Made by a program: the position numbers and the translations under genes | In this document: piece by piece, positions 33,375 to 44,516 of the stretch | Position numbering within the stretch: the first letter of the stretch is position 1 | How the letters are laid out: each line of letters begins with the position of its first letter | The notes under the pieces: model-generated | What the model was told of the DNA's origin: nothing | Databases searched by the model: none | What the model saw: the letters and a program-made list of their open reading frames with translations, nothing else | From: Carex sylvatica | Taxonomy: Eukaryota; Streptophyta; Magnoliopsida; Poales; Cyperaceae | Assembly: GCA_964058845.1 (NCBI GenBank) | Contig: CAXKVR010000029.1 | Span: 239,270 to 303,269 of the forward strand | Length of the DNA stretch: 64,000 bases | Direction of reading: 5' to 3'

Positions 33375-33816
33375 GATTTTGGTTACCAGAAGCTCCGTTG
33401 CCCACGTAGAGATGTTATAGAGATTAAGGTGACTAAGTGAGTTGATTTGTGCGATTTGTTTAGAACCAGTTTTCTTTTTCTCAGTATGCTGATCTGTTTA
33501 GTCATTTGTCAGTCTGAGATTCCTTGTGACAAGGGGTAAATGCCTAATAGCAAAATTAGAACAAATTGGTATTATCAATTAAATTTACTGAACTTAAACA
33601 GATTTATAACGTTTTTCCCAAAACTGAAAAGAAAAAAAAAATTGAACCTCCAGTTATATACTCTGGCGTCATGGCTTAGTTGAAGCTTAACAAAACAAGT
33701 AAATGGCATTTATTTATTTGTTTGAGAAATTTTTTTGAAAAGAATTGGCTCTATGAACTTAACAATTTCTTGTCCTTTTTAATGCTTCTGATCAGGTTGC
33801 AGCTAGTTGAGTTTTG

Positions 33817-35310
33817 ATGGCAGCACAGAGAAATGCAGATAAGGTGTTTGTTGCATTGCCTGAGACATATGAGGATGGGTTATCTGCTTTGTCTTGGGTT
33901 TTAAGTTATTTTCCTCAGGATAAAACAAAAATCATCATCACTAATGTCGTGGTTTCACCTTTCAAAGAAGGTTAGTACCTTGGATCTCCCTGCTGAGCAT
34001 TATAAATTACTTTAATTATCTTTTCATAATTGTTTTACGGTTTTCCAATTGTAACTTTAGTAAAGAAGTTATATTAGTTAAACTTTGCCCTTTATATACT
34101 ATTTTCATTTGAAGTAATCATATCAGAGGCAAACAGATTTCAAATTGTTGTATACTGCCAATGCTGATTGTGTACAAAACTACGTCAAACAGAATTATAT
34201 GACCCTAGGTCTTGGATGAATGAGAGGGACAAGGTAGAATCAGTTCTGAACAACCTTTCACACTGTGCTGCATACAAGGTGCATTGTACCTTTTTACTTT
34301 GTTTTCCATGATTTTTCTTTTTAAATTCTGCCCTCTACTAGACGAAATTGCTTTCATTTCAACTCGTGTACAGCTTTTTGTCCTCTTTTGTTTTTCATCA
34401 AAAGAGGGATTTGAGAAGCAGAATAATAGCAATAGACATTTTGTTTTTCCTTTTGTTTACAGTTTCGAGCTGAGAAATTGGTCCACATGGCAGATGATAT
34501 TGCTGAAGGAATTGTACAAGTCATTGCACAGCATGGAACCAAGAACCTTGTCATGAGATCAGCTACAGATAGGTACTGACACAAAATCGTAGATATATAC
34601 CTCTGTGTTAGTAAAGGGGATTAGTTAGGTAGTATTGAGATTGACCCATAAAATAATCTGGACTACAAATGTCGTCTAAAATTGCAGTGATATGATGAAT
34701 CTTGCATCTGAGACAGCAAACAGAGTGATGCGAGAAGCAAATCTTTCATGCAAGCTTTGGTTTGTCTCGGGCAGAAACCTTATATTCACTAGGTATAATT
34801 AACCTTTAAATTAATTTCTTCTGTATTTTGATTTGATAGTTGTAAATTGTTTGATTCAAATCAACATGCTCAAGATGATGCTTTACTGTGCAATTCAAAT
34901 CAAAATGAGGATTTATGCATCAATCAAGCTTATTTAAGGTTTAAACATATAGCCTCCCACACCCTCCCCTTTCGTCTCAATAAAAATGAAAGGAAAAGTC
35001 CACCACCAGCACCCAAAAAGGCAATTGACAAGTGTTGCCAGCTTGGATCTGGTGCTAGTTTCACCATACATCTACGTATTCTATATCGGTCAGTATGTAC
35101 AAATACATGGGCGGTATGGTATAACTTGTTGTTTTCTTAATCATTTAGTTCTTACTAACTTTTCAATCTGCTTCTGCTCTTTATACTCCTTTGCAGACTA
35201 AATTTTTTTTTATCTGAATTTTGAATGAGCTTTCTTATAGGGAGATGAACTCACATAACTTGACACCAGCTCCAACATCTGAAGTGAGGTTTCATAGGAA
35301 TTTTGAATGA
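33817..35310 (+). CDS. Captured universal-stress-protein-like domain gene (PUB33/35-like N-terminal domain), five exons
   Basis: Exons 33817-33970, 34193-34278, 34463-34572, 34688-34792 and 35241-35310, all with GT-AG introns and compatible phases, give an open product of 174 residues ending in TGA. It begins MAAQRNADKVFVALPETY, then ALSWVLSYFPQDKTKIIITN; the middle has FRAEKLVHMADDIAEGIVQV then IAQHGTKNLVMRSATD; the end has SCKLWFVSGRNLIFTR. This order matches the adenine-nucleotide-binding USP-like domain at the N-terminus of plant U-box E3 ligases of the PUB33/35 group and related kinases. The nucleotide-loop glycine usually seen (VMGxAxD) is Arg here (VMRSATD), so ATP binding is doubtful. 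No U-box or kinase part follows. It lies wholly inside the CACTA element, so it was probably captured from a host gene elsewhere. The model is built by eye. Confidence 0.68.
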
Positions 35311-35639
35311 GATATTGATGTCATCTCTTCTCGGGTGGTACTATCATTTATATTAGTTATAGGTTGCAAGAAAGAGAAGCATTTTTTATTTAAGTAAATA
35401 GATTTTTGATGGCAATTAACTTTTGGATAATTTGGTGTCTTTTGTGTGTTTTGTGGATATATGGCATGTAATTTGGATAACATGTAATTTGGATAATTTT
35501 GAATGGCAATTAACTTGTTTTGTGTCTTTTGTTTGTGATTGTGACATATTAATTTTTTTAATGTCAATAAATGTTGAATGGTAATATATGGCTAGCAAAA
35601 ATATGGAGGCTAGCCCAAATATAAACAGAACTATGTCGA

Positions 35640-35990
35640 AAATTTTATATCAACACTGACGGTTATAGAGCAAACAATGACTGTTTTTAATATCAACACC
35701 GACTATTTTTAAAGAGTCACTGTTGAGTATCAACACCGACTATTTTTAAAGAGTCACTGTTGAGCATCAACACCGACTATTTTTAAAGAGTCACTGTTGA
35801 GCACCAACACCGACTGTTTTTTAAAACAGTCAGTGTTGAGCACCAACACTGACGCCTTAAAAACAGTCAGTGTTGGTTTCAACACTGACTGTTTTTAAAG
35901 AGTCAGTAAAAGGTCACTTTCACTGTCGCCGGCTTTACTGACGCCACTGTAACAGTCGGTGTAGGGGTATTTGAACAGTCAGTGAAGGGG
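35640..35990. repeat. Right subterminal repeats of the CACTA element
   Basis: Repeats of CAACACCGACTATTTTTAAA and GAGTCACTGTTGAG, then ACAGTCAGTGTTGAG, mirroring the left block. Confidence 0.88.
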
Positions 35991-36005
35991 TTTTTTGTAC
36001 TAGTG

Positions 36006-36530
36006 GCACAATATGATTCAAATTTGATTTGAAAATTACCTGACGAGCTTTTCTAATGGATTGATAAATTAACCAACGAGCTTTTCGAATCGGAAACAAC
36101 AAAAAAAAAAATAATGGATGGATTATTTTGTTCCTGGATTAGTGACTTATTAGTGTGGGCTTCTCTGGGCTGATATGAAAGATAACAGAGGTCTAACTAA
36201 GTGGACGGGCCACTGATAAAGGTCCCAACTGCATAGAACCTATGGAATGAAGCGTAAAGGGAAAATAGATCACCATTCCAGTTCACCTCATGATTCATTT
36301 TGACTGAGATCGACAGAGTATCATAGACACTATTCAATGAAAAAAGACTAAATGAAACATAGGCCAATCCCTTGCCACCCTATCTGAAGGGGAGAAATGT
36401 CTTCAGTCAACTATTCCCACAAATTAAAATCACGACCGTTGTAAAACTATGAAAGATCTGGACTTGTTCGTGTACCGCCAACAATTGACAAAATACACCA
36501 AGTGTCTTAACCAAAACGACAAGTGTTTTA
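36006..36530 (+). repeat. Locus-repeat beta-gamma and RALF-upstream blocks, copy 3
   Basis: Resumes the interrupted locus copy after the CACTA element (GCACAATATGATTCAAATTT, GTGTGGGCTTCTCTGGGCTG, TTCCAGTTCACCTC). It then has AGGCCAATCCCTTGCCACCC and GAAATGTCTTCAGTCAAC, matching 17668-17720 just upstream of the RALF-like gene. The copy stops near 36530 without a gene. Confidence 0.7.
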
Positions 36531-36749
36531 ACCAAAACGACAAGTGTTTTGAAAAGTGGCGTTGACCTGTGGTCAACGGAAGATAAATCATAGTAGCTAA
36601 AATTATTTAGTGTTAATTTTTTTTTTATGTTTAAATCTAATTTAGAATTTGGTGAGATTCATTAAAAAGATTCAATTATATAAGTTAAGACCCGAAATTT
36701 TTTGCCCACTCCTGACTCAAATTTTAGCTATGCCACTAAATAAAAAATC

Positions 36750-36900
36750 CTAGAGATGTAAACGGATCAGATACAAATATATATTATGTAAATCGTAATT
36801 GTATCTATTGTTTATTTTTGGAGACAAATAGTTTCACTTATAGATGCGGTTTGAATACTAAACAAACACGGATACAAATACAATGATACAGACATTACAT
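36750..36900. other. Fragment resembling the 'aaacggatcgga' repeat edge
   Basis: AGATGTAAACGGATCAGATAC and related words match the hAT-like leading edge at 59197 and short pieces at 14510 and 37720. A small decayed scrap. Confidence 0.35.
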
Positions 36901-36969
36901 ATAATTAGTAAAAATGAACTACATAACATGTTCATAACAAAATTATAAGTTAAAAAACTATATAATAAT

Positions 36970-37610
36970 GGAACAAAATTAATCAGTAATTATAAGTGTG
37001 GGCCTCTCTGGGCTGATATGAAACAAAACAGTGGACCTAAAGGCATGGGCTGGGCCACTGATAAAGGTCCCAACTGCATAGAACGTATGGAATAAATCAT
37101 TTAAGGAAAATAATAGAACACAGAACCAGACTCTTCCAGTGCAAGTCATTCATTTTGATAAGGTCAATAAAATATATTTGACAATATTCAATGGAAAAAA
37201 TACTAAATAAACAATACTAAGTAAGAAACAGACGACCAGATAATTATAAGATGTGAAAATTTAGTCATGCGATAAACAAATTATTAAAATCGGAATCTTT
37301 TTTTTTTGAAGGACAGCTGACAATATATTAATAAAAAAGAATATATACATAATATTTTTGCTCTAACATTTTACAATTTAACTAGTTAATAACACGCTAA
37401 GCCACCCGGTGAAAGACCATGCATGATCCCTTGAGTCCATTCTGCCCTTCCTAACCTCCTGTGAGAGATTAATTATTAAAATCGGAATCTTTACTGAAGT
37501 AATTGGTTGTATAGATGAATGAATTAGTAGAAAGAAAAGTACTAATTAATTTGATTAGTGCGGTTCAGCCAGGCGCACTAATGGGTTAGGCCCAGCTTCA
37601 GCTTCTCTCC
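36970..37610 (+). repeat. Locus-repeat beta-gamma-delta, copy 4
   Basis: GTGTGGGCCTCTCTGGGCTG, GGCCACTGATAAAGGTCCCA, CAGACTCTTCCAGTGCAAG and GCACTAATGGGTTAGGCCCA in the same order as at 16850. A foreign insert of about 140 bases (37300-37470) interrupts it. No gene follows. Confidence 0.65.
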
Positions 37611-38219
37611 CTGTGTGATGCATGCATAAGAACAAAGACAAAATTAATACGTGGTGGGATTGACCCCCAAGTCTTGACGTGGGGTAAACGGAAGATAAAT
37701 TATAGTGGAAAGGCCTAGTGGTGTAAACGAATCAGATACGGATATATATTATCTAAATCGCATTTTTATCTAAATCATAGTGGAAAGGCCTAGAGTTAGC
37801 CACTAAAGGCCTAGAGTTCGACACAAACATCTACGTTTCCGGGGCCAGTGACTTTCGAGATGGTGCATCTTTCTTTATCCAATGAGAAAATAGTACAAAA
37901 TGGAACCAATGAGTCCTTTCAAAGCTTCTGAGAAATCACACGGTCCAAGCACAGAATGGCTCACAAGCACTAAAGGTTCAAGGTTGAATAAGGTGAGCAA
38001 CGAATGCTTATAGGTGAGCAATGAAGTCTCTAGTAAATGAATGAGAGAGTTGATCACGCAGGATCACTCGATCTCTTTCTAAATCTTACAAAGAGATCGA
38101 GTATTAGTTGAATATGCTTAAGATTGTATATGAATATTGAAGTTGGAATGCACAAGCAACAATGGTTTTTTATAGATTAGAAAACTCATGTTTTGCAGTT
38201 GGGGGCGGCTGGAGTGATA
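37611..38219. other. No gene recognised
   Basis: Open frame 37875-38057 has no recognisable domain. The sequence around 38045-38100 (GATCACTCGATCTCTTTC ... AAAGAGATCGAG) forms a loose inverted repeat of about 12 bases. Confidence 0.4.
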
Positions 38220-39840
38220 ATTCAAATCTTAATTTTGCTTCTATTTATGAAGAGCTTAGCAAAATAAAGTAATTTGATCTTAACCGTTACAACAATTCCT
38301 GAACCGTTGTAATGGTTGGCCAACTCATATTGGGCTTGGCTACCATTAACCTAAATGGGTGGTTAACTGTTGCAATGGATCCATAACGGTTGTTCTCTAA
38401 AAGTTTGGGGGTGTCAACCGATTTAATCTGTTGCACAAAGGTAGAAGGTGATTTGTTCCGTTGCACAACGGATCAATGATCCTATTTTATACATTGTAAC
38501 ATTTATCCTTATTTAGTTCATTCTCAAGAATATCTTGAGGTGATGCTTTTGTGTCCAATTCCAAGTGCTTCATGACTGCATTATTGATAAATATAGCAAT
38601 TGTTGATCTATCATTGATGTGTATATTGCAATCTCTATAGTCATGAACTTGCACAATATCTCAAGAAAAGAAAACTATAAAATGCAACAAATATATGTTC
38701 GCAAATATAGTTAAACAGACAAGTAGATTATATAGTACAATCTAACAAATGCATGTGGTATGGCTTTTAACTCAAAAGATTTATTTTTAACCCAATTATT
38801 ATAGACAATGTGTTGTTTTGAGCAATAATCTTTTTCATCTATTTGACTAATTTACAAAAACATACAATTATTGAATTTTACGATTTCTTCTATTTTTCAA
38901 AGATATGTAGGTTCAAGTCAAATAAAATTGCATTATGGAATACTTGGACTGAAGAAATCATGAAGACACTTATCAAGAATTCAAATTCTAAAATTAGAAG
39001 CTTGATAAAGTAAGTTTGAGCATGTTTAGACAGGGATCAAACATTGGTTACGTTTGTAAAATGTTGTAACATTTTAGGCTTGTCAGAAATGCTGAAGAAA
39101 TGGTTTGATCAAACTAAGAAACAACTTAAAATGTTGTAACATTTTCACAAACGTTGTAACGTTTTAGAAATGTCAGAACTGCTGAAGCACAGCTATACAG
39201 ACTCAACTTGAAACATTACAACGTTTTACAAATGTTGTAATGTTTTAAGAATGTCAGAACGTTAAGTATAGCTGTATCTAAATTCAAAATTTAATAAACA
39301 AACGTTGTAACGTTTGTCAATTGTTACAACGATTTACTTAAATCATCGTTGCAACGTTTGACAAAAGTTGTAACGTTTTAATTCATTTTGAGCTTCAGAA
39401 ATTCCTATTTTTTATCAATATTTTCCAGTGCAAAACGTTGGATAAACGTTATACAATCGTTGGTAATGTTTCGATCGATTAGCTGAGCTGTCAGAAAATT
39501 AAAACCATAAATCATATTTTTAACTAAAACGTTGCAATGTTTTAGTATACTTAGATCATTTTTGAGCTGTCTCTATAAATAGGACTTTGGGCTTCCTTCC
39601 CAAAGTATCTCAGCCGACCCTAAACTTTTAAAAAGTGATTTTCTGAGAGTTTTAGTTACTCCATTGTTGTGAGAGATTAAAACTTCAAAATCTCTCAAAC
39701 AACCTCAAACGCACTTTACTAATCTCAAGTTATATTAGGTTAGAGTGGTCTATTGAGTATTTTTCTTGAATAGGTTAAACTTAGATATCTTGTTCTCATA
39801 TCTAGTAGGCCGTGTGACTTCCCCTGGTTATAAATGGTAC
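38220..39840 (+). mobile_element. LTR-like sequence of an old Copia element, with AACGTT repeats
   Basis: Contains a TATAAATA at 39574-39581 followed by GGGCTTCCTTCCCAAAG and a pyrimidine/purine leader, as in SIRE-type Copia LTRs. Before it (39050-39545) come many imperfect copies of AAACGTTGTAACGTTTT-like sequence in both orientations. It precedes the decayed integrase at 40085. LTR boundaries could not be placed. Confidence 0.35.
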
Positions 39841-40084
39841 GAAGACAAAAATAAATGGCATAGGAGAAATTAATTTATGTAATAAACATTTACAATAAAT
39901 TTAATTTCTATAAATAAATTCAGACAATAATTAGATTGTAATGCAATTTTCTCTTGTCAAAAGTCATATTTCAGGACGAAAAAATTGACAACAATATTGC
40001 TGAATGATTTCTCGAAAATAGACACTATCTTTTGAAACAATTAAATATTTGTGCTTCTGCAAAATCGGTTAACAATAATCTTTG

Positions 40085-41095
40085 ATATATGAGAATTAGG
40101 CATCCTTCCGATAAGATTTTAGATAGTGTTTTAGCTTATAAAATTTTAAATTATACTAATTGTGAAACTTGTAAATTAGCAAAGAAACAAGGCTTCCATT
40201 TTCTTTTTCCACTAGCAAAAGTGAAGCCATTTTTGATTTAGTGCATTCCGATGTATGGGGAGCTACCCAACTGATTCATATAATGAATTTAAATATTTTG
40301 TGGTATTTATTGATGATTTTTCAAAACCAACTTGGTTATATTTACTTAAATCTAAAGATGAAGTGTTTTATTATTTTTTATGAATTTTTAACTCTTACAT
40401 AAACTTATTTTAATGCAAAACTTAAAATTTTTAGATCGGATAATTGAACAGAATTTATAAATAGCAACTTTTCAAACCTCTTGAAAGAAAAGGGTATTGT
40501 ATATCAAATAACATGGAAAAATAAGCACTTATTAGCAATGACATTATCTTTATTATTTGAAAACAATGTTCCTAAAACTTATTGGTTGGATGCTGCTATA
40601 ATTTGTGCCACATATTTAATTCATAGATTGCCTAGGGTCAGTTAAAAAAAAGTCCATTAGAAATTCTTTATCAACAAAAAAATTCTTATGACCATATGAG
40701 AGTATTTGGTTGTACAAGTTTCGTACATATCAAAAGAAAAACACAAACTTGCTTTTGTATGACAAAAACTTTTTTCTTAGAGTATTCACATTATAAAAAT
40801 AATTATAAATGCTATGATCCAATAAATAAATAAATGTACCTTTCTAGAGATGTTACTTTCAACAATACTTCAAAGATGTACCTTTGAAGATGAACCATAC
40901 TTTAAAGAAAATAAACAATCCACCAAGCATATACAAATAATCAAAATAAAAATACAGTAATGCCGTATGTAGATGATTTGAATTTTAATCCTTTTAGTAA
41001 CCATCAAGTTGAGATTAATAATCATGAAGATGAAACTATTGAAATTAATAATGATACAAGTGAAAGTGAAATAGAAGATGACATTGGGACTTCTG
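40085..41095 (+). pseudogene. Decayed Copia gag-pre-integrase and integrase
   Basis: Across several frames one reads MRIRHPSDKILDSVL (pre-integrase), CETCKLAKKQGFHF (zinc-binding), HSDVWG then FVVFIDDFSKPTWLYLL (integrase core with its first Asp) and a later VFGCTSFVHIK line, ending in an acidic EINNDTSESEIEDDIGT stretch. Numerous stops and frameshifts. No reverse transcriptase follows. Confidence 0.75.
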
Positions 41096-41300
41096 GGTGG
41101 TGATTGTCCATGTCCAGTTTGATTCAGTGTATTCTTTTTTATTTGTTTTTAATTGAATGTTTTGAAAGATACTTGTTGCTTAAGATTATGTCTCAGCTCA
41201 GTGCTCTGTTAGTACATGATGTAAACACTGGGATACTTAATAATATATATTCATACGGGCTTTGTACCCAAAAATAAATAAAACAAAAAAAGGATTATCA
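41096..41300 (+). mobile_element. Possible LINE 3' end
   Basis: Short sequence ending CATACGGGCTTTGTACCC and an A-rich tail (AAAAATAAATAAAACAAAAAA at 41268-41290), the form of plant LINE 3' ends. No coding part or target duplication was found, so this is weak. Confidence 0.3.
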
Positions 41301-41808
41301 GAAGCAAGGGATAAGCTAAAATAATATTTTGTTTCTGTCTTTCTCCGGGTTCTTCCCCATGTTACAGTTACTGCTATTTAAATTTTGTGTTGTACAGATA
41401 TTTGTACCTGCATATAATTTTCTTTTGTCCAAACTAATTAATAGAAGTGGGATCTGTACAAATTTTCCAAACCGTGTTGTGCACGCCTTAGTTGTTTTCT
41501 ACTCAAAGTGACTACCATTTCGATGTCATATATTTGATTATAAATCCTACATCTATAGCCTGCAAATTTTATATTTGCATATAACCCCCGCATGTTGGAC
41601 TACAGCTTGGGGAAACTTGAAATTGTTGATATTTTTAACAACATGGAAAGATAAAAAATAGAACTATGTAACGACACACTGAAGAATAAAAATGCTATAG
41701 TCATAATAGAATCTTCCGGAACAATTAAAATTCCTGAAGGGGCCTTTTGCACAGGTAAAACACTTCTTTGAAAGGGCTTATATGTAAAATACAACACAAG
41801 CTACCTCT
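41301..41808. other. Upstream region of the small secreted peptide gene
   Basis: AT-rich, short unrecognised open frames only. CTTTATAAGAAG near 41807-41818 could serve as a TATA box for the gene at 41877. Confidence 0.4.
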
Positions 41809-41876
41809 TTATAAGAAGAAGAGACCCTTATCTTTTTGTAACACGCATTTCCATAGAAGACAATTTTCTTTTTTAC

Positions 41877-42774
41877 ATGATGCCGTTCAAAAATATAATT
41901 CTTTCCTCAATAGTGCTGCTCCTCACCGTTGGATTAATGCTTATCACCCAAGCTCAAGTAGTGCAAGCTGGCAGAGCATCTGACATAACTTATAGTTCAG
42001 GTTCATTTATGATAGTTCCTTTCCTTCTTTTTAATTTTAATATATTTTTGTGTGAATAAAACCGCTTGTTACTATTATATCAATTTTTGAATTTTTTTTT
42101 TTTATAGCTAACTGTTGATAACATAGTATTTAAACTAGTACTCCAGAATTTGCATCAAAATTTTAAAACAAATTGAATATAATTCGTGTAATAACATACT
42201 TGGTTTCTTGTCCTAAATTTCTTTAATTTGACGGCATAAAGCTTAAACGATAACTAGGTTAACCAGTCTCCTTGCAAAGTTTCTTACTATGTCCTCTTAT
42301 TTATTTTCTTTTATTTTAAGGAAAACTAACATTGTACATCTTCATTTTAATTTACAATTGCATTAGGCGCACCTCAACGTAACTTCCCTTTTTCTGATAG
42401 CTAAGTGATATTTAATAACATAATATTTTTCACTTGCACTTCATAATTTGCATCAAAATTTTAAAACAAATTGTATATAATTCGAGTAATTACATAATTG
42501 GTTTCTTGTCCAAATTTCTATCATTTGGGAAATCTCCAATTTTAACTGTATAAAGCACAAAAGATAACTAGTAAAATAAGAGGACAGTAAGAATTTTACA
42601 AGGAGACTGGCCTCGTTGTAAAATTCTTTCTTATTTATTTGCTTTTATTTTAAGAAAATCTAACTATATATATCCCCATTTTATTTTTTTATAGTGGTTA
42701 ATCCTAGAGTACATAACCCTGCACCGGCTTCTCCAGACGGCCATCGGCACAACAATCCTGATGAACACTACTAG
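41877..42774 (+). CDS. Small secreted peptide precursor, unknown family
   Basis: Two exons, 41877-42000 and 42695-42774, joined TTCAG|GTTCAT ... TTTATAG|TGG, give 67 residues. Residues 1-31 are a clear signal peptide (MMPFKNIILSSIVLLLTVGL then MLITQAQVVQAG). The mature part is short, Pro/His/Asn-rich and lacks cysteine: VNPRVHNPAPASPDGHRHNN then PDEHY. The gene plan (signal peptide in exon 1, mature peptide in exon 2) equals that of the RALF-like gene at 17995. A Pro-rich stretch ending in RHN recalls IDA-like signalling peptides, but the match is loose and the C-terminus extends beyond it. Exon 2 is duplicated downstream with conserved PDG and NPD positions, which supports a real peptide. 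Function unknown. Confidence 0.55.
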
Positions 42775-43495
42775 AGGGAAGGCAGGAAGTTGAAGAAAAG
42801 AGAACACAATTTCACATTATTTTGATATGATTATAAGAATAAACAAATCAATCTAGCTTGTTTCAGTTTTTGGTAGGGATGCAGCGGTTGTGGTACAATT
42901 GTTTGATTTTTTTTATTTTGAAAAATATTATATACTGTTTGAGATAACACTGGTCTATGATGTGTTCTCTATTCTAATGAATATGATGAGGCTAATAGTT
43001 TGGGATGAAACTTCTATTAGACAATAAATTACTGATGAAATATGTTTCTAGATTTAGTTTGTTAAAAAAAATTTCGAAGAATTTTCTAAAAGTTATTTTT
43101 ACTAATAAAATGAGTTGCACAAATCAATTTCACCAGAAAATGACAAGTATTTCTTGAGGATTAATTGAGTCATCATTTCTCCAATTATTCAGTTCGTAGG
43201 AGATGCAAACCAAACATCAATTCTATGTCAAAAAAAAATGATTAATATTTGTGGGCCACAGATCTTTTTAATTTAGGGAGTGCCTAATTGTCCCTCAAAT
43301 AAATCTCTCAAATGTCCTCTGAACTCTTAACAACCTGGGACTACACTCTAACTACCTTGTCAGAACTACGTACTTTTTAGAAAGATCATCAACAAATTTA
43401 GAATAACGGGTGCATGAAAGCATTGATACATGCGCATGGAAGTATTAATATACAACATATTAATTATTTATACCTAACATACAAAATATTCAGAT
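42012..43495 (+). repeat. Tandem duplication around the peptide gene, unit 1
   Basis: From just inside the intron through exon 2 and about 720 bases of 3' flank. Recurs at 43508-45343 with high similarity (intron lines such as CTTTTTAATTTTAATATATT and 3' lines such as TTTTTGGTAGGGATGCAG). Inside the intron are two related sub-blocks around AACAAATTGTATATAATTCG. Confidence 0.82.
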
Positions 43496-43876
43496 AAACC
43501 AGCTGGTAGTTCCTTCCCTTCTTTTTAATTTTAATATATTTTTGTTTGAATAAAACCGCTTCTTATTATTATATCAATTTTTTAAATAATTTTTTTATAG
43601 CTAACTGTTGATAACATAGTATTTAAACTAGTACTCCAGAATTTGCATCAAAATTTTAAAACAAATTGAATATAATTCGTCTAATAAAATAGTTGGTTTC
43701 TTGTCCTAAATTTCTTGAATTTGACTGCATAAAGCATAAATGATAACTAGGTTAACCAGTCTCCTTGCAAAGTTTCTTACTATGTCCTCTTATTTATTAG
43801 CTTTTATTTTAAGGAAAACTAACATTGTACATCTTCATTTTAATTTACAATTGCATTAGGCGGACCTCAACGTAAC

Positions 43877-44223
43877 TGTTGGAAATTTCTGAAGGATACA
43901 ACAATAGAGAGAACAAATTTGCTGCTGAAATTTAACTTCTATTGCTTCCTTAATTCAAATACAAAGTACATCTAAATTTATAGCTAAACATTAATCTAAA
44001 TCTAGAACATCTAAATTTAGTACCCCACTACCTATCCTCCTATTACAAGCAGTCCCCAAAATAGAATTATTCCCCATGTATCCTGCTATTACAAACAAAA
44101 CCTACATGACTAATTATAGAACCCACTAACTCAACTACTTGCCTAAAAATACATCACAACACGTTGCATCCAGATCTCTAAATCTGAAATATTCGGATTC
44201 TAATTTTGTATCAATATTCAACA
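43877..44223. mobile_element. Solo LTR, 347 bp, probably Copia
   Basis: Starts TGTTGGAAATTTCTGAAGG and ends ATCAATATTCAACA, flanked by GTAAC on both sides (43872-43876 and 44224-44228). Unit 1 has the uninterrupted CAACGTAACTTCCC, the empty site. The minus-strand reading contains CTATAAATTTAG, a possible TATA box, so the LTR may be in minus orientation. Confidence 0.88.
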
Positions 44224-44516
44224 GTAACTTCCCTTTTTCTGATAGCTAACTGATATTTAATAACATAATATTTTTCACTTGTACTTCATAATTTGCATCA
44301 AAATTTTAAAACAAATTGTTTATAATTCGAGTAATTACATAATTGTTTTCTTGTCCAAATTTCTATCATTTGGGAAATCTCCAATTTTGACTGTATAAAG
44401 CACAAAAGATAACTAGTAAAATAAGAGGACAGTAAGAATTTTACAAGGAGACTGGTCTCGTTGTAAATTCTTTCTTATTTATTTGCTTTTATTTTAAGGA
44501 AATCTATTTTCTATAG

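Larger units (their letters stand above)
32365..36005 (+). mobile_element. CACTA transposon carrying captured gene sequence, 3641 bp
   Basis: Begins CACTAGTACAAAAAACCCTT and ends GGGGTTTTTTGTACTAGTG, inverted ends matching for about 18 bases, flanked by GCA (32362-32364 and 36006-36008). Blocks of CAACACTGACTGTTTT / AAAACAGTCAGTGTTG in both orientations fill 32386-32770 and 35640-35990, the expected subterminal repeats. There is no transposase; instead the interior holds a Copia gag-like open frame (32886-33374, minus) and a five-exon stress-protein-like gene (33817-35310, plus). The empty site survives at about 20280. A typical non-autonomous 'Pack' type CACTA. Confidence 0.9.

Noticed and set aside
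34847..35201. Plus-strand frames 34847-35140 and 34986-35201
   Set aside because: They fall in the last intron of the captured gene and show no domain; the exon at 35241 restores the frame.
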